This document shows, piece after piece, positions 42,749 through 51,725 of a stretch of DNA of 64,000 nucleotides. Source of the DNA: Bacillota bacterium (lineage in GTDB: Bacteria; Bacillota; Clostridia; Lachnospirales; Lachnospiraceae); the NCBI GenBank assembly GCA_023418475.1, contig JAEZZO010000067.1, forward strand, positions 1 through 64,000, given 5' to 3'. The translations under genes and the position numbers were made by a program. The notes beneath the pieces are model-generated. The model did not search any database, was not told the origin of the DNA, and was given only the letters and a program-made list of their open reading frames with translations. Numbering within the stretch: position 1 is the stretch's first letter; each line of letters begins with the position of its first letter.

Positions 42749-44212
42749 TTATGATAAAACCAAATTAATCACCGTTGCCTTCGGTCTTGACATAGCCTCA
42801 ATCGAGTAGCGAATTCCCTGCGTTCCGATTCCCGAGGCTTTTACACCAAGGAAAGGAAAATGATCGGGTCCTCTTTCTGTTTTATTATTAATCTGAACCG
42901 TCCCTACCTCCAGTTTGCTTGCAATCAGAAAAGCATCGTTAATATTTTGGGTAAATACTGCAGACTGGAGTCCATATTCCGATGCATTGGCAATTTCAAT
43001 GGCTTCGTCTTTATTTTTCACACGAATGATGGGAAGTACCGGACCAAACGGTTCTTCCCATGCAAGCCGCATATCTGTTGTTACAGAATCAAACAAGGTC
43101 GGATAAATAATATTACCCTCTCTTCTTCCTCCTGCTAACAACTTAGCTCCTCTGTTTGTGGCATCTTCTATCAATTCGCATACGAAATCTGCTGCCTTAC
43201 TACTAATCAAAGGAACAATATCTACATCCGCATCCAGCGGATTGCCTACTTTCAGCTGCTCCATATGATGTAATATCTTTTCGATTAATCGATCTGCGAT
43301 ACGATCCATTACTAAAATACGTTTTACAGCGGTACATCTCTGTCCAGAATAAGAATAGCCGCCGGCCACAATGTTTTTCGCAGTCAATTCCAAATCTGCA
43401 TCCTCTAGTACAATTGCAGCATCCTTTCCTCCCAGTTCCATGAGCAGCGGCACCATACTTGTTATTTGTGAGATGTGACTTCCTATTTCTGTACTGCCTG
43501 TGAAATTAATAAAATTAATTCCTTTATGCGTCGTAATATAGTCTCCGATTTCACTACCCTTTCCGGTTATGGTATTAAGAACTCCTGCCGGAACTCCTGC
43601 CTCCTGAAAGATTTTTGTTAAATATAAACCACACAGACTACCTTGTGAAGCCGGCTTTAGTATAACAGAATTTCCTGCCATCAGACCCGGAGCTATTTTT
43701 GAAGCTGCTAAATTGATTGGATAATTAAATGGGGAAATTGCCAGTACAACTCCCAGTGGTTCCCTGCTGACAATCGATATTTTATTATTCTTGCCTCCTG
43801 GAAAGCTATCTCCCGGAATGCTTTCACCCGAAATATTCTTCGCGGTATCTGCGGTAAATTTGATAAAGTCTGCGGTTCTTTCCACTTCAGACTTACAACT
43901 TTTTTTGTCCTTGGAAATTTCCCGAACCATAATCGTCACTATTTCATCGCTATGATTTAATAATATTTCTGCTGCTTTATATAATATCTCTGCTCTCTCA
44001 TCAATCGTGATCTTCTTCCATTCTTTTTGTGCTTTTTTCGATGTTTCTACAACGATATCCACTTCTTCTCTGGTCATAGACACAACACTGCCAATCAGAG
44101 TCCCATCGATTGGCGATCGAACGGGAATATAGTTACCTGTCTTGCTTCCAACCCACTCGCCATTAATCAGGTTTTTGTACTGATTGTTTTTATCTATTAT
44201 ACTATCAAACAT
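42749..44212 (-). CDS. gapN: NADP-dependent non-phosphorylating glyceraldehyde-3-phosphate dehydrogenase
   Basis: The 487-residue aldehyde dehydrogenase has catalytic Glu in LLMELGGKD (near 250) and Cys in SGQRCTAVKR (near 284). It also has the GapN-specific C-terminal block INNKTERGPDHFPFLGVKASG, which includes the phosphate-binding region. It oxidises glyceraldehyde 3-phosphate straight to 3-phosphoglycerate and makes NADPH. The length fits GapN. It is a single gene with no partner operon. Confidence 0.92.
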   Translation of the reverse strand: MFDSIIDKNNQYKNLINGEWVGSKTGNYIPVRSPIDGTLIGSVVSMTREEVDIVVETSKKAQKEWKKITIDERAEILYKAAEILLNHSDEIVTIMVREISKDKKSCKSEVERTADFIKFTADTAKNISGESIPGDSFPGGKNNKISIVSREPLGVVLAISPFNYPINLAASKIAPGLMAGNSVILKPASQGSLCGLYLTKIFQEAGVPAGVLNTITGKGSEIGDYITTHKGINFINFTGSTEIGSHISQITSMVPLLMELGGKDAAIVLEDADLELTAKNIVAGGYSYSGQRCTAVKRILVMDRIADRLIEKILHHMEQLKVGNPLDADVDIVPLISSKAADFVCELIEDATNRGAKLLAGGRREGNIIYPTLFDSVTTDMRLAWEEPFGPVLPIIRVKNKDEAIEIANASEYGLQSAVFTQNINDAFLIASKLEVGTVQINNKTERGPDHFPFLGVKASGIGTQGIRYSIEAMSRPKATVINLVLS

Positions 44213-44258
44213 AGATTTCCTCCTATTATATGAATTATTTATTTAAGATTTGAGTGTC

Positions 44259-44439
44259 ATAAGCCTAAAAATGATTTGCCGAATAAATACGAGCATATAT
44301 ATATCCATATGACGCAGATCGAGCGTCCTATGATTGCCTGCATTTGGTAATCATAGAAGCTTAAAGACAAGTCCAAATGAATATATATACGCTCATATTC
44401 ATCTACATAACATAGATCAAGCTTTTAACATTCGAATCC
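44259..44439. repeat. 180-bp nested palindromic element
   Basis: The outer arms (about 44281-44313 and 44373-44403) are imperfect inverted copies built on GAGCATATATATAT. An inner perfect hairpin CTATGATT-GCC...GGT-AATCATAG lies at about 44328-44357. The right arm and its flank (to CATTCGAATCC at 44437) recur at 11333-11427. It occupies most of the 435-base space between gapN and the flavoprotein operon. The remainder holds the terminator listed next and no gene. Confidence 0.65.
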
Positions 44440-44503
44440 TATTTAACCAGTTAAATTATATGTGTTATGTTTCTCTATTATCGATAATAAAATTCCTTCT
44501 TTT

Positions 44504-44542
44504 AAACAAAACAGCGGCTTTGAATTTAATTCAAAACCGCTG
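44504..44542 (-). terminator. Intrinsic terminator of the Crd-like operon
   Basis: On the minus strand CAGCGGTTTTGAA pairs with TTCAAAGCCGCTG (one A-C mismatch), followed by TTTTGTTT (plus-strand AAACAAAA at 44504-44511). It lies about 105 bases after the large flavoprotein stop codon. Confidence 0.75.
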
Positions 44543-44647
44543 CTTACCCTTGGAGCATATTGTAACAATCATTATGTTGCTACAAATATAATATTATATT
44601 ATGGATGTTGTTGATAGCTTTCAATATTCCCATTGTTTATCGAAGAA

Positions 44648-47071
44648 TTACTTGATACGATCAACAGCCGTTTTACCGGCAATTCGTCCGAAGGTAAATA
44701 TATCTGTCAAAGCATTTCCGCCAAGACGATTACCTGCATGAATCCCCCCGGCAACTTCTCCGGCTGCATAAAGATTTTTAATGGGCTGACCGTTTTCGTC
44801 TAATACACAGGCATTGGTATCTATTTTAAGTCCTCCCATGGTATGATGAACAGCTGGTTTTCTAGGAGTTGCATAGAATGGGGCTTTCTCCACCTTGAGA
44901 CTAAAGGTATCTTTATGGAACTCGGGATCGAAGCCCTGATCCACATAGGAATTATATTTATTAACGGTATCTTTAAGGATTGCGGGATCCATACCAGCTT
45001 TCACCGCCAGCTCTTCTATGGTATCTGCTCTGAATAAAGTACCGGCCTCTACCTGATTGTCTAATTTCTCCTGGCTTGTATTAGCTGCAGTCTTCTTAAT
45101 CTCATCATCCGCAATTAAGTAGAACAATCCTCCCTCATTAATCGCAGCTTTTGTTAATACATCCCGCCCTGCAAATTCATTGACAAACCGTTTTCCCTCT
45201 CTATTGACAATTACATAGTTTTCAGGTGGTACCTGAACGCCACTAAATAATTCACCGGTCTCAGGATCCGATACAGGCATCATCTGTGTGAATCCCATTC
45301 CGGTAAGTGCCGCACCTACTGTTTTACCAAGCTGTATTCCATCTCCTGTCATAGCGTAGGAATTTGTTGTTTTTATATTATCATCAATGTAATTCCAGTA
45401 AGTGTTATATTCTTTCAGCATCTTAGTATTTGCACCAAAACCACCGCTGGCAAGAACGACTGCCTTTGCGTGTACTGTTATCTTCTGCCCATTGACACCG
45501 GTCGCTATAACTCCTTTTATTTCCCCGTCCTCTATTATAAATTCCTTTACAGGACTGTCCGTGATGATCGTTCCTGCGTGCTCTTCGACATATTTGGTAA
45601 GAGCAAGTATAAATGCGGTACCATAGCTTTTCACAGGCTTATGGCCACGGCGCCAAAGTGCACCAACCGGAGCAAATACGATGCTCTTATCATATTCAAC
45701 ACCTATTTCCTCCAGCCAATTTATGCTCTCTAAGGCTCTGTCCGTCAGGATTTTTACCAGGTCATACTGTCCGTATATGGTATTGCCCTTCAGATCTGTC
45801 CGTTTTCCTCCAAAATAGGTCTGCATTCTGTGTAATAGCGGTGAATCAAATAAATGACCTTTCTTTGAGCCAAACTTGTTCTGATAGACATCAAATTCCT
45901 CTTTCAGCGCACGGAAATCCTCAAGATATTCCGCATGGATTTCACTCTCATCAGTACTTAATAATGCCTCAATGGTATGTCGTTCTCCCGGATTCTCGTC
46001 AAACTTACTCTGCCAATTAGGATCTGCCGCATTGACTGGACCGCCCGAACGTATGGTATTTCCGCCCACTGCCGGATATTTTTCAAGAACAATCGCACTG
46101 CAGCCATTCTGCAGCACAGTAGCCGCCGCACTTAGTCCGGCACCACCTCCGCCTACCACCACTACATCACAATTAAATTCTTCATCTACTCTGATACGGC
46201 TGCTGGCTGGCTTTGGTCTTCTCTTCAGGATATCAGGATTCACTCCTGCAAGCTTAACTGCTTTTGCTACACCATCGATGACTGCATTACTGGTTTCCGA
46301 TGCACCTGAGAGCGCATCTACATTTAGAGTTTGTCCTTCCAGAATTTTATCCGGTATTCTTACGAAAACTACATCTGCGATTCCTTCTGTTTCACTCTTG
46401 GTGTCTATCCTAATACTTTCAATTCGTTTCTCACTAAATAATACTTTCATAGGAAGATTTCCGCTGTGACCGATTGCATTTATCTCATATTCCCCCGGTT
46501 GAAAGGAAAATTCCTCTTCCTCATTAAGTTGATTTGCAATTTTAGTAAAACGCAGAAAGCGCAGAAAACATATCTCCAGAAAATCTACGGTTCCTTCATT
46601 ATTGAGGTTGCCAGCATCATCAAATGCAGTATTTGCTTTCCCAAGTAAAAACTCATATCCCGGCATTACATTGGCATCTACTCCTGGTGCATCCAGAATC
46701 TGACGAAGATGCAGCTGTGCACGAGAGGAGCCCTGCGTTCCAAGAGAAGCACCAACAATCATAACTGGTTTTCCGGCAAGGGGATGCAGATCAAAACTTA
46801 GCCATTCAATCAAGCTTTTTAATCCGGATGGAATGGAATGATTATATTCGGGTGTAGCCATAATAACACCATCTGATGCAGTAATCTTATCATTGAACAT
46901 CTGTATTACTTCACCGTAGGACTGATTATCTGATTGATTAAACATAGGAACATCTGTAATCTCAAGTATTTCTATCTCTGCTTTTGTTTCAAAGTGTTTT
47001 TTCATAAACTGAAGCAATTTACGATTATATGATTTTTTTGCATTTGTTCCAACAATAGCTATTAATTTCAT
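44648..47071 (-). CDS. Three-domain flavoprotein reductase (CrdB-like: FMN_red, FMN_bind, FAD_binding_2)
   Basis: The 807-residue protein combines an NAD(P)H:FMN reductase domain (1-180; LIAIVGTNAKKSYNRKLL), an FMN_bind domain (about 205-280) and a fumarate-reductase-like FAD domain (about 300-807). The FMN_bind domain carries the flavinylation site DALSGASETS, where Thr or Ser receives FMN from ApbE. The FAD domain has VVVVGGGGAGLSAA, the active-site NREGKRFVNE, HHTMGGLKID and GNRLGGNALTD. This is the layout of CrdB, the large subunit of the Vibrio ruber NADH:cinnamate reductase. It is cytoplasmic and lacks a signal. The likely reaction is NADH-driven reduction of an alpha,beta-unsaturated acid. 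Confidence 0.9.
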   Translation of the reverse strand: MKLIAIVGTNAKKSYNRKLLQFMKKHFETKAEIEILEITDVPMFNQSDNQSYGEVIQMFNDKITASDGVIMATPEYNHSIPSGLKSLIEWLSFDLHPLAGKPVMIVGASLGTQGSSRAQLHLRQILDAPGVDANVMPGYEFLLGKANTAFDDAGNLNNEGTVDFLEICFLRFLRFTKIANQLNEEEEFSFQPGEYEINAIGHSGNLPMKVLFSEKRIESIRIDTKSETEGIADVVFVRIPDKILEGQTLNVDALSGASETSNAVIDGVAKAVKLAGVNPDILKRRPKPASSRIRVDEEFNCDVVVVGGGGAGLSAAATVLQNGCSAIVLEKYPAVGGNTIRSGGPVNAADPNWQSKFDENPGERHTIEALLSTDESEIHAEYLEDFRALKEEFDVYQNKFGSKKGHLFDSPLLHRMQTYFGGKRTDLKGNTIYGQYDLVKILTDRALESINWLEEIGVEYDKSIVFAPVGALWRRGHKPVKSYGTAFILALTKYVEEHAGTIITDSPVKEFIIEDGEIKGVIATGVNGQKITVHAKAVVLASGGFGANTKMLKEYNTYWNYIDDNIKTTNSYAMTGDGIQLGKTVGAALTGMGFTQMMPVSDPETGELFSGVQVPPENYVIVNREGKRFVNEFAGRDVLTKAAINEGGLFYLIADDEIKKTAANTSQEKLDNQVEAGTLFRADTIEELAVKAGMDPAILKDTVNKYNSYVDQGFDPEFHKDTFSLKVEKAPFYATPRKPAVHHTMGGLKIDTNACVLDENGQPIKNLYAAGEVAGGIHAGNRLGGNALTDIFTFGRIAGKTAVDRIK

Positions 47072-47090
47072 CTATATTTATCCTCACTTC

Positions 47091-47690
47091 CTACTCTTGC
47101 CAGGTATATTTTTTTTCTTTCTTATTCATAACCTTCTCTTTCAAAAGCTTTGATGTAATATCCGTAAATAAAACAAACTCTCTGAAAATTTCATCAAGTT
47201 CGCTTGCCTTATCTGCATAAATAAGATTACCGGAACTATCAAATGCCCCCTGGGATTTTCCCAAAAGGAACTCACTGCTTGGCATGATATTGGCAGCAAG
47301 CTCAGGAGAATCGAGTATTTGTCTAAGATGTGCCTGCGCTCTTGAAGAACCCAGGGTACCGTGAGAGGATCCCACTATTAAAACCGGCTTATCCGTAAGT
47401 GTCTGCTCCGTATAACTGATCCATTCCAGAGCACTCTTTAAAACAGCAGGTATCGCATGATCATACTCCGGCGTTGCTATTATTACTCCATCGGCTTTTC
47501 GGATTTTATCCGATAACTCAGCTACCTTTACCGGAACATCATTATCCTCCGGTTCCATAAAAGCAGGTAGCTCCTTAATTTCGTATACTTCGATTTCTGC
47601 CATATCTGAATAATGCTTTTGCATAAACTGAAGCAGCATACGATTCGTTGACACATCTGAATTCGTGCCTACGATAGCTAAATATCTCAT
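47091..47690 (-). CDS. NAD(P)H:FMN reductase subunit (CrdA-like)
   Basis: The 199-residue protein is a single flavodoxin-like FMN reductase (YLAIVGTNSDVSTNRMLLQ; IIATPEYDHAIPAVLKSALEW; VGSSHGTLGSSRAQAHLRQIL). It is clearly related to the first domain of the downstream 807-residue protein, which starts 19 bases later. In the characterised Crd enzyme a small subunit of this kind pairs with the matching domain of the large subunit. It starts behind AAGGAG. It is divergent from the LysR gene. Confidence 0.9.
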   Translation of the reverse strand: MRYLAIVGTNSDVSTNRMLLQFMQKHYSDMAEIEVYEIKELPAFMEPEDNDVPVKVAELSDKIRKADGVIIATPEYDHAIPAVLKSALEWISYTEQTLTDKPVLIVGSSHGTLGSSRAQAHLRQILDSPELAANIMPSSEFLLGKSQGAFDSSGNLIYADKASELDEIFREFVLFTDITSKLLKEKVMNKKEKKYTWQE

Positions 47691-47786
47691 AGTAATCTCC
47701 TTCCTATATCTTAAGTTTTCACAATCATTATTATGTGTTTGATATTATTTTAACATACTAAGCTTATATTATCTAATAGTTATTCA

Positions 47787-47815
47787 TTGAAGTTTGATAA
47801 CAAATTTGTTATAAT
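47787..47815 (+). promoter_or_regulatory. lysR promoter with 16-bp palindrome
   Basis: TTGAAG (47787-47792) and TATAAT (47810-47815) are 17 bases apart. Between and overlapping them lies the perfect palindrome ATAACAAATTTGTTAT (47797-47812). It is a good candidate for LysR binding and self-repression in the divergent region between lysR and the crdAB-like operon. Confidence 0.65.
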
Positions 47816-47856
47816 CAAAAAACCAAAATAGTTCATACACTTAAGGACGGAATGAA

Positions 47857-48795
47857 ATGTCAAAAACCAGCTCACAAGATATCTTATCTTATATTGATGC
47901 TCTTTTAAAATACAGCAATTATAGTAATGCTGCGAAATCACTTTATATCTCTCAACCTTATTTAACACAGGTAATTAAGCGGGTGGAAGGTGAATTAAAC
48001 TGCGAACTGATAACCCGTAGCAAACTGCCCTATCGATTAACCGAGCAAGGGAAGATTTATTATCAGTATTTGACTTCATTAGAATTTAGTTATACCAAGC
48101 TGCTTCGCGAAATATCAGATGTGTCAAATCCTGATACAACGGTAATAAGAATTGGAGTGCTTCCAAGTCTTGGTACCTACCTTTTACCACTTTTTTTACC
48201 GGAGTTTATGAAAATGCATCCAAACTGCAGAATTGAGCTTGCAGAGATTTTACCGGATAAAAGTGAGAAGCTCACACAAAGTAATGAATTAGATTTTTGG
48301 ATTGGACAAAATTCAAGAAACATTTCTCCAAACTTAAACTCTGTCAGCTGGGGAAGGCACCGTTACCGGGCTGTGATTCCGCGCTGTTGTAATTTATATC
48401 AGAAGGATATTGCGATTATCCCGGAAGGAGCGATCGGCATAAGCGAAATCTTATGTCAAAGTCTAATACTAACCTCCAAAGGTTCCGCTATCCGAAAGCA
48501 GATTGATCATTTACTAAATGTTTATAAGGTAGAACCCGACATTATCATAGAAAGCACTGAAATCAATACTGCACTCAAGCTGGCTACAAGTAATCTGGGG
48601 CTGACGATTATACCAGAAAGCGTCTATGTTAAGGAGTGCCCGTCGGATTATAATATATATCCCATACCCATCGATGAACTGAGTTTAGATTATTTTATTG
48701 CTTATCAGCGTGAAAGAAACCTAACCAGTATTGACAATGACCTGATAAATGCCTTTCTAATTCATGGGCAGAACCATTCCAATATAGGAGAGTGA
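47857..48795 (+). CDS. LysR family regulator of the Crd-like operon
   Basis: The 312-residue protein has the LysR N-terminal winged helix (YSNAAKSLYISQPYLTQVIKRVE, about residues 25-47) and a periplasmic-binding-like effector domain (about 90-300). It is divergent from crdA-like and cotranscribed with apbE, which starts one base after its stop codon. It probably activates the reductase operon when its unsaturated acid substrate is present. The ribosome site is GGACGGA. Confidence 0.9.
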   Translation: MSKTSSQDILSYIDALLKYSNYSNAAKSLYISQPYLTQVIKRVEGELNCELITRSKLPYRLTEQGKIYYQYLTSLEFSYTKLLREISDVSNPDTTVIRIGVLPSLGTYLLPLFLPEFMKMHPNCRIELAEILPDKSEKLTQSNELDFWIGQNSRNISPNLNSVSWGRHRYRAVIPRCCNLYQKDIAIIPEGAIGISEILCQSLILTSKGSAIRKQIDHLLNVYKVEPDIIIESTEINTALKLATSNLGLTIIPESVYVKECPSDYNIYPIPIDELSLDYFIAYQRERNLTSIDNDLINAFLIHGQNHSNIGE

Positions 48796-48796
48796 A

Positions 48797-49741
48797 ATGA
48801 CTGAATCTACGAGGATTATATATCTTATGGGAACAAAAATTTCCCTTTATATCAAGGGAGACGATACCGAAGGTCTGGCAAAAAAAGCGGAGGACATGCT
48901 ATTTCATTATAATGAGGTTTTTAGTGCCAACAGTGATACCTCACAGCTCGCACTACTTAAGAAAACAGCTGCAATCGCACCACAGAAGGTGGACGACGAG
49001 CTGTATGAGCTGATTAAAATAGGAAAAACACATAGTTTATGCGAAGATAGCTATTTGAATATAGCAATAGGCCCCTTAATAAAATTATGGAAAATTGGTT
49101 TTAAAGAGGCACAGGTGCCAAAGAAAGAAGCCATTGCAGAAGTGCTGGAGCTTTTAAAGCCTGAAAATATTCAACTAAATGACGAAGAAAAAACCGTCCA
49201 TTTCTTAAAAAAAGGCATGGAGATCGACCTTGGTGCTATCGCAAAAGGTTATTTTGCTGATAAAGTAATGGAGTTATTTAAAAAGCAAGGAGCTGTCTCC
49301 GCTATGGTAGATCTGGGTGGCAATGTTCTCGTTCATGGAGATGCGCCCACTGAAGGCGGAGACTGGAAAGTCGGAATACAAAATCCGTTATTGCCAAGAG
49401 GGAATGCGGCAGCATTTGTTAAAATCAGAAATCAATCTGTTGTAACCTCAGGAATATATGAACGAGTTCTTGAACACGGAGGCAGTAAATATCACCATAT
49501 ATTTAACAGCAAAACAGGCTACCCCATGGAAAGTAATATTGCTTCTTTCACAGTGATTGCTGACAGCTCGCTGGACTGCGATATCTATACTACTAAATAT
49601 TTTGGATTAGATGCTGCCTCCGTAATTCGTAGAATTAACCAAATACCTGGCTTAGGTGCAATAGTAATAACTTTGGATGGAGCCTTAGCCTTTACAAATA
49701 ATCTCATAGGAAAAATCACCCTGTTTACTCCAGGGCAATAA
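48797..49741 (+). CDS. apbE: ApbE-type FAD:protein FMN transferase
   Basis: The 314-residue enzyme transfers FMN from FAD to Thr or Ser of FMN_bind domains. Family motifs are MEIDLGAIAKGYFADKV (near 150), VDLGGNVLVHGD, SGIYERVLEHGG-KYHHIFNSKTGYP and a late D-x-x-T block (CDIYTTKYFG). There is no lipoprotein signal, so it acts in the cytoplasm. That fits a cytoplasmic target, namely the FMN_bind domain of the divergently encoded 807-residue reductase. Confidence 0.93.
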   Translation: MTESTRIIYLMGTKISLYIKGDDTEGLAKKAEDMLFHYNEVFSANSDTSQLALLKKTAAIAPQKVDDELYELIKIGKTHSLCEDSYLNIAIGPLIKLWKIGFKEAQVPKKEAIAEVLELLKPENIQLNDEEKTVHFLKKGMEIDLGAIAKGYFADKVMELFKKQGAVSAMVDLGGNVLVHGDAPTEGGDWKVGIQNPLLPRGNAAAFVKIRNQSVVTSGIYERVLEHGGSKYHHIFNSKTGYPMESNIASFTVIADSSLDCDIYTTKYFGLDAASVIRRINQIPGLGAIVITLDGALAFTNNLIGKITLFTPGQ

Positions 49742-49778
49742 GCCTTACCCTGTACTTAAACTAACCCTATAATATGAT

Positions 49779-49826
49779 TCTCCTGTTTAATCTACTTTTC
49801 ATAAGTAAATTAACAGGAGATTTTTT
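49779..49826 (+). terminator. Intrinsic terminator after apbE
   Basis: TCTCCTGTTTAAT and ATTAACAGGAGA pair with one bulged T, followed by TTTTTT at 49821-49826. It ends the lysR-apbE unit. Confidence 0.85.
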
Positions 49827-49841
49827 ATCAAACCTTACTCT

Positions 49842-50333
49842 TTAAAAAATACCCCCATCATTCATATCTGTCTTATTTACAAAGTCCATATGATATAATT
49901 TTTCCCAATGGTTGATATTTAATGTTCCCTTTGTAAGATGGATTGCTAAAAAGCAACAATCCTCGTCCTTTTCATTATTTGCCATATCATACCAGTTCGC
50001 AAAGGCTTTACGAAGCTTAATTCTTATTTCAGCATTTTTGGGGTCGAGTACCCAGCCAAGGTTTTCAGCCACTCCATTGGCAGTAAACATCTCTAAGCAT
50101 CCAGCGATCGAAACCTCCTGATTTTGTGTGATTTGACGCATTTTATTTGATTTGTTATGTGTAACAATATAAAATATGCCGTTTTCATAATAAGCGTCAA
50201 CGCTGCGGACAACGGGGCGCGGCTTTCCATCATTCCCCGGGTCTCGTGCAATTGTTGCAAGTGAAATAACGTTATCTTTGCCGTTCCCAAATTTTTCTTC
50301 CAATAATTTCAATCCTTCTTCGAATTTGTTCAT
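49842..50333 (-). CDS. Pyridoxamine 5'-phosphate oxidase-fold flavoprotein
   Basis: The 163-residue protein begins FEEGLKLLEEKFGNGKDNVISLATIA and has RPVVRSVDAYYENGIFYIVTHNKSNKMRQI, the split-barrel flavin-binding fold of the PNPOx-like superfamily. It is probably a small flavin or F420-like reductase or a flavin-binding stress protein. It lies 29 bases downstream of the AraC/GyrI gene on the same strand. A close paralogue at 56968-57447 is next to a MerR/GyrI regulator. Confidence 0.85.
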   Translation of the reverse strand: MNKFEEGLKLLEEKFGNGKDNVISLATIARDPGNDGKPRPVVRSVDAYYENGIFYIVTHNKSNKMRQITQNQEVSIAGCLEMFTANGVAENLGWVLDPKNAEIRIKLRKAFANWYDMANNEKDEDCCFLAIHLTKGTLNINHWEKLYHMDFVNKTDMNDGGIF

Positions 50334-50362
50334 TTGTAATCCTCCAGTACTAAAATTTTATT

Positions 50363-51268
50363 TTATCCTCGGCTCCTAAACGGAATCCATAACTCTGAAT
50401 ATACAATGTTAGCCTTGTTTCCATAATACATCTCAGGATAAAATCCATCTGCAATTAAACCATGTTCTTTCAGCCAAAAGCGAGTGTATTTCATAGTTTT
50501 TCCCATAGCAATAATCATCATTTCATGGTTTTCAACTTCATATCCGCAGACTATATACTCCCGTACGGGTAGTTGCCATTTCGTAAAGTTATGATTTTTC
50601 TCCTCTTTTAGGGTTTCCACACCAACAAAATAACTAGAATAACCAATAGGCGCATCTCCCCGATAAGAAACGCCAACAAAGCGCCCTTCTAAGATATGCG
50701 GGATATTGGGAAGTTCCTTATAAAACCCGTCCCATATTTCACCAATCTTATCAATGCCTAGTTTTTCACCAACCATTTTTCCAGGTACGAAAGGGTAATA
50801 GCCTGTCACACCAAGAAAATCGATCGGCTTTTCGAGAAATCTATGATTCATTTCCAATACTATCCCATCACTAATCAGCGGTTCGCCCTCATTGACTACA
50901 ATATGATTAAGGAATAAATCAGGCTTCTCAAAATTTTGTAAGCCAATAGGCTTGCTTCGGTACTGCGATGGCGTAATCCCATAAGTTTGCGTAAAGGCAC
51001 GTGTATAAGATATGTGGCTCCCAAAACCGTATTCCATCGCAATGTCAATAATACGGTGGGTTTTGTCACGCAGCATTATTGTAGATTTCGCCAAACGACG
51101 CAGCTTAATATAATCTCGAACCGATGCTTTTACCAATCGTGTGAATAATCTCTGATAATAAAACAATGACAATCCTGCAATATCTGCAAGTCTATCAATT
51201 TGAATTTCTTCGCTAAGATTTTCTTCAATATGATCCAGCGTTTTTTGTATGGATTCCCATGCATGCAT
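50363..51268 (-). CDS. AraC family regulator with GyrI-like ligand domain
   Basis: The 301-residue protein has an AraC DNA-binding domain (about 7-107; IQIDRLADIAGLSLFYYQRLF and IIDIAMEYGFGSHISYTRAF). A GyrI-like effector domain follows (about 125-301; DFLGVTGYYPFVPG, ending YSELWIPF). This layout senses small, often cationic or hydrophobic compounds. It is upstream of and probably controls the PNPOx-fold gene. The start ATG 51268 follows AGAGGT. Confidence 0.9.
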   Translation of the reverse strand: MHAWESIQKTLDHIEENLSEEIQIDRLADIAGLSLFYYQRLFTRLVKASVRDYIKLRRLAKSTIMLRDKTHRIIDIAMEYGFGSHISYTRAFTQTYGITPSQYRSKPIGLQNFEKPDLFLNHIVVNEGEPLISDGIVLEMNHRFLEKPIDFLGVTGYYPFVPGKMVGEKLGIDKIGEIWDGFYKELPNIPHILEGRFVGVSYRGDAPIGYSSYFVGVETLKEEKNHNFTKWQLPVREYIVCGYEVENHEMMIIAMGKTMKYTRFWLKEHGLIADGFYPEMYYGNKANIVYSELWIPFRSRG

Positions 51269-51504
51269 ATTGATTACCTCTACAGAAACAATTTTATCAC
51301 AGACCGGAAAGAATGCTTAACCGTGTCTGCTCTTTTTCATCAAAAATACGAAATATTACCCTGTTTTCAAGCATCTGAGAACTGACCTTTTAGGGAAAAA
51401 TAGAATCTACTTTAATGAAGACAAGATTTGCAGATGTCCCATTTTTATTATATAAAAATTTATTACTATAATCAACGCCCTTTGCACTTCTTCCCGGAAG
51501 ATAG

Positions 51505-51725
51505 CCCTAGCTCGTTACAGTTCACTCCCCATGCAAATTCCATTACTGCACATCCGGTAAGTACTTCCGAAGCGGAGCCGCTCTCGCTTAGTTGCATTAC
51601 GCAGCGGTACATAAGGTCCTAAAACACAGGACCTAAGTACCGGCGAATGCAAATACTCCTTTTCGGAAGTACTTACCGGATGAGCAGCTCGGAATTTGCA
51701 TTGGCAGTGAACTGTAACCCTAGCT
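51505..51725. mobile_element. MITE-like element with terminal inverted repeats and 8-bp target duplication
   Basis: TTACAGTTCACT at 51515 and AGTGAACTGTAA ending at 51717 are perfect terminal inverted repeats. The similarity continues inward for about 60 bases (ATGCAAATTCC, CATCCGGTAAGTACTTCCGA). An inner hairpin GGTCCTaaaacacAGGACC marks the centre. CCCTAGCT flanks both ends (51505-51512, then CG; and 51718-51725), consistent with an 8-bp target duplication. There is no transposase frame, so it would move in trans. It sits inside group II intron sequence. Confidence 0.75.

Noticed and set aside
45972..46469. 165-codon plus-strand frame inside the CrdB-like gene
   Set aside because: It is antisense to the conserved flavoprotein, proline/serine-rich and has no supporting signals.
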